Shown piece after piece: positions 61,524 through 64,000 of a stretch of 64,000 nt of DNA. A program made the translations under genes and the position numbers. Numbering within the stretch: position 1 is the first letter of the stretch; each line of letters starts with the position of its first letter. Location: positions 18,980-82,979 of the forward strand of contig CAIVVM010000047.1 in assembly GCA_903909375.1 (NCBI GenBank), written 5' to 3'. This DNA is from an uncultured Alphaproteobacteria bacterium. GTDB lineage: Bacteria > Pseudomonadota > Alphaproteobacteria > Caulobacterales > Caulobacteraceae. Under the pieces are notes generated by a model that worked only from the letters and a program-made list of their open reading frames with translations, was not told where the DNA came from and ran no database searches.

Positions 61524-64000
61524 ATGCTCGACAAGAATTTCGACTCCAAGACCGCTGAACCGCGCCTCTATGCCGCCTGGGAGGCCTCGGGCGGCTTTGC
61601 GCCCATCGATGATCCGGCCGCCGAGCCGTTCTCCATCGTGATCCCGCCGCCCAATGTGACCGGCTCGCTGCACATCGGCCACGCGCTCAACAACACCCTG
61701 CAGGATGTGCTGATCCGCTTTGAGCGCATGCGCGGCAAGGCCGCCCTGTGGCTGCCCGGCACTGACCACGCAGGGATCGCCACCCAGATGGTGGTGGAGC
61801 GGCAACTGGCCGCCTCAGGCAACCGCAGCCGGCGCGACATGGGCCGCGACGAGTTCGTGGCCAAGGTCTGGGAATGGAAGGCGGAATCCGGCGGGACCAT
61901 CGTCAACCAGCTGCGCCGGCTCGGCGCCTCCTGCGACTGGAGCCGCGAGCGGTTCACCCTGGACGAGGGCCTCTCGGCCGCCGTCCGCAAGGTTTTCGTC
62001 CAGCTCCACAAGGAAAAGCTCATCTACCGCGACAAGCGGCTGGTGAACTGGGACCCGCAGTTCCAGACCGCCATCTCGGACCTGGAGGTCGAGCAGCGTG
62101 AGGTCGACGGCCACTACTGGCACTTCGCCTATCCGCTGGAGGATGGCTCCGGCGAGATCGTCGTCGCCACCACCCGCCCGGAGACGATGCTGGGCGACAC
62201 CGCCGTCGCTGTGAACGGCGCCGACGAGCGCTACCAGGCCCTCATCGGTCGCGCCGTGCGCCTGCCGATCGTCAACCGCCCTGTGCCGATCATCGCCGAC
62301 GACTATGCCGATCCGGAAAAGGGCTCCGGCGCTGTGAAGATCACCCCGGCCCACGACTTCAACGATTTTCAGGTGGGCAAGCGTCACAACCTGCCGATGA
62401 TCAACATTCTCGATGACTTCGGCCGCATCAACGACAATGCGCCGCCCGAGTATCGCGGCCTGGATCGTTTCGCCGCCCGCAAGAAGGTCGTCGAGGCGTT
62501 CGAGGCCCTGGGCCTGCTGCGCGAGATCGAGAAGACCCGCCACAGCGTGCCGCACGGCGACCGTTCCGGCGTTGTGGTCGAGCCCTATCTGACCGACCAG
62601 TGGTACGTGGCCGCCGACGTGCTGGCCAAACCCGCCATCGCCGCCATCGAGAACGGCGACACGGTCTTCGTGCCGAAGAACTGGGAAAAGACCTACTTCG
62701 AGTGGATGCGCAACATCGAGCCCTGGTGCATCAGCCGCCAGCTCTGGTGGGGCCACCGCATTCCGGCCTGGTACGGCCCGGATGGTCTGGCCTTCGTCGA
62801 GGAGACGGAAGCCGAAGCTCAGAAGAAAGCCGACGAGCACTACGGTCGCCCGACCCCGCTGCGTCAGGACGAGGATGTCCTCGACACCTGGTTCTCCTCC
62901 GGCCTTTGGCCTTTCTCCACCATGGGCTGGCCTGAAAAGACTTCGGATCTCGCGCGGTTCTATCCCACCCACACGCTCATCACGGGCTTTGACATCATCT
63001 TCTTCTGGGTCGCCCGGATGATGATGCAGGGGATCCACTTCACGGGCGAGGTTCCGTTCAAGCGGATCTTTATCAACGCCCTGGTCCGCGACGCCACCGG
63101 CGCCAAGATGTCCAAGTCCAAGGGCAATGTCATGGACCCGCTGGAGCTGGTCGATGACTACGGCGCTGACGCGCTCCGGTTCACGCTCACCGCCATGTCG
63201 GGGCAGGCGAGGGACATCAAGCTCAGCCGTCAACGCATTGAAGGGTATCGGAACTTCGGCACCAAGCTGTGGAACGCCACCCGCTTCACCCAGATGAACG
63301 GCTGCGCCCGCGCCGAGGGCTTTGACCCGGCATCCGTCAAGGCCGCCCTCAACCGCTGGATCGTCGGTGAGACCACCCGCACCGCCCAGGCGGTCACGGC
63401 GTCCCTGGCCGACTGCGGCTTCGGCGAGGCGACCGAGACCCTCTACCGGTTCATCTGGAACCAGTACTGCGACTGGTACGTGGAGCTGGCCAAGCCGCTG
63501 CTCACCGGCGACGACGCAGCCGCCAAGGCCGAAACCCAGGCCACGGCCGCCTGGGTGCTGGATGTCATCCTGCAACTCCTCCACCCGGTGATGCCGTTCA
63601 TCACCGAGGAGCTGTGGGCCCAGACCCAGGACCTGGGCGCCCCGCGCCCCCACCTGGGTTTCCTGATGACCGCCCGCTGGCCTGACCTTCCGTCCAGCCT
63701 GATCGACCCCGCCGCCGACGCCGAGATCGGCCTGGTGATCGAGGCGATCTCCGAGGGCCGCTCGGTCCGCTCGGGCCTGAACGTGCCGCTGTCCGCCAAG
63801 CCGCCGCTGCTGGTCATCGAGGCTACCGACGCCCAGCGTGCGACGCTTGCCGCCAACGCCGCCCAGATCGCCCAGATGCTGCGGGTCTCCGGCGTCGAAT
63901 CCATCGCCGCCGCGCCGGAAGGCTCGATCCCGTTCGTCGTGGAAGGCGCCACCTTCGCCCTGCCGGTGGCCGAGTTCATCGACCTGGCCGTCGAACGCGC
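61524..64000 (+). CDS. valS: Valyl-tRNA synthetase, 3' end beyond window
   Basis: Charges tRNA-Val. 825 complete codons are visible. The HIGH motif is H50-I-G-H53 in VTGSLHIGHALN and KMSKS is at 528-532 in TGAKMSKSKGN. The editing domain (for Thr and other misacylated residues) lies between them, with TTRPETMLGDTAV (about 216-228). The anticodon-binding part begins near residue 620 and a C-terminal coiled coil would follow outside the window. ATG at 61524. I checked frame continuity through KMSKS and saw no interruption. Confidence 0.96.
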   Translation, partial: MLDKNFDSKTAEPRLYAAWEASGGFAPIDDPAAEPFSIVIPPPNVTGSLHIGHALNNTLQDVLIRFERMRGKAALWLPGTDHAGIATQMVVERQLAASGNRSRRDMGRDEFVAKVWEWKAESGGTIVNQLRRLGASCDWSRERFTLDEGLSAAVRKVFVQLHKEKLIYRDKRLVNWDPQFQTAISDLEVEQREVDGHYWHFAYPLEDGSGEIVVATTRPETMLGDTAVAVNGADERYQALIGRAVRLPIVNRPVPIIADDYADPEKGSGAVKITPAHDFNDFQVGKRHNLPMINILDDFGRINDNAPPEYRGLDRFAARKKVVEAFEALGLLREIEKTRHSVPHGDRSGVVVEPYLTDQWYVAADVLAKPAIAAIENGDTVFVPKNWEKTYFEWMRNIEPWCISRQLWWGHRIPAWYGPDGLAFVEETEAEAQKKADEHYGRPTPLRQDEDVLDTWFSSGLWPFSTMGWPEKTSDLARFYPTHTLITGFDIIFFWVARMMMQGIHFTGEVPFKRIFINALVRDATGAKMSKSKGNVMDPLELVDDYGADALRFTLTAMSGQARDIKLSRQRIEGYRNFGTKLWNATRFTQMNGCARAEGFDPASVKAALNRWIVGETTRTAQAVTASLADCGFGEATETLYRFIWNQYCDWYVELAKPLLTGDDAAAKAETQATAAWVLDVILQLLHPVMPFITEELWAQTQDLGAPRPHLGFLMTARWPDLPSSLIDPAADAEIGLVIEAISEGRSVRSGLNVPLSAKPPLLVIEATDAQRATLAANAAQIAQMLRVSGVESIAAAPEGSIPFVVEGATFALPVAEFIDLAVER

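Noticed and set aside
61815..63653. 612-codon minus-strand open frame
   Set aside because: Antisense shadow of valS; the plus frame has HIGH and KMSKS motifs in register.

Overview
This is a 64 kb stretch of a high-G+C alphaproteobacterial chromosome, most likely from the Caulobacteraceae (Caulobacter/Phenylobacterium group). The strongest lineage marker is popZ, the cell-pole organising protein, lying between a TolC-family exporter and valS, with a PCMT-like gene just upstream. Supporting signs are the compact mixed-strand layout, many ATGA/GTGA-overlapping gene pairs, and CoA-linked catabolism genes. Two genes run off the window: an ABC-2 permease at the left edge and valS at the right edge.

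Bases 1-11.3 kb: ABC exporter (permease plus ATPase), TPR protein, methionine aminopeptidase, sfsA, a small lipoprotein, a MoaB/CinA-N domain protein, an SDR plus enoyl-CoA hydratase pair, sodB, a four-EF-hand secreted protein, purU and an SH3/glycine-zipper envelope protein. Bases 11.5-13.8 kb: tRNA-Leu(TAA), an A+T-richer two-gene cassette (RloB-like protein plus AAA ATPase) that looks like an AbiL-type phage defence system, and a 17.8-copy hexanucleotide array. Bases 13.9-33 kb: methylmalonyl-CoA mutase (two subunits), a flavin oxidoreductase, a secreted M1 peptidase, an MFS gene broken by an in-frame TGA, a CaiB-type CoA transferase, a cluster of two DUF2336 proteins around Nudix, Hpt and NAD kinase genes, glpK, a divergent selD/mnmH (selenouridine) pair and a class II aldolase.

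Bases 33-51 kb: RND efflux adaptor and pump, a class I cytochrome c, a YaiI-family protein, tRNA-Thr(TGT), a complete potFGHI polyamine importer, two small envelope proteins, metG, a WYL regulator, a 46-residue membrane peptide, a prolyl oligopeptidase and an SDR. A large palindromic intergenic repeat lies between the last two, with a relative between popZ and valS.

Bases 51,320-58,365 are the most notable region: a 7 kb integrative element inserted in the 3' end of tRNA-Cys(GCA). It is bounded by a 45-bp perfect direct repeat and has its own tyrosine integrase beside the intact tRNA. It carries winged-helix/replication-like genes in a translationally coupled chain, an ORF with a near-perfect 150-bp internal duplication, a XRE repressor with two matched palindromic operators 43 bp apart, a MerR/AlpA-like regulator and one HK97-type major capsid gene. 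No terminase, portal, complete protease or tail gene is present. I read it as a candidate capsid-only phage satellite, or alternatively a strongly reduced prophage. Chromosomal genes resume after it with PCMT-like, TolC, popZ and valS.
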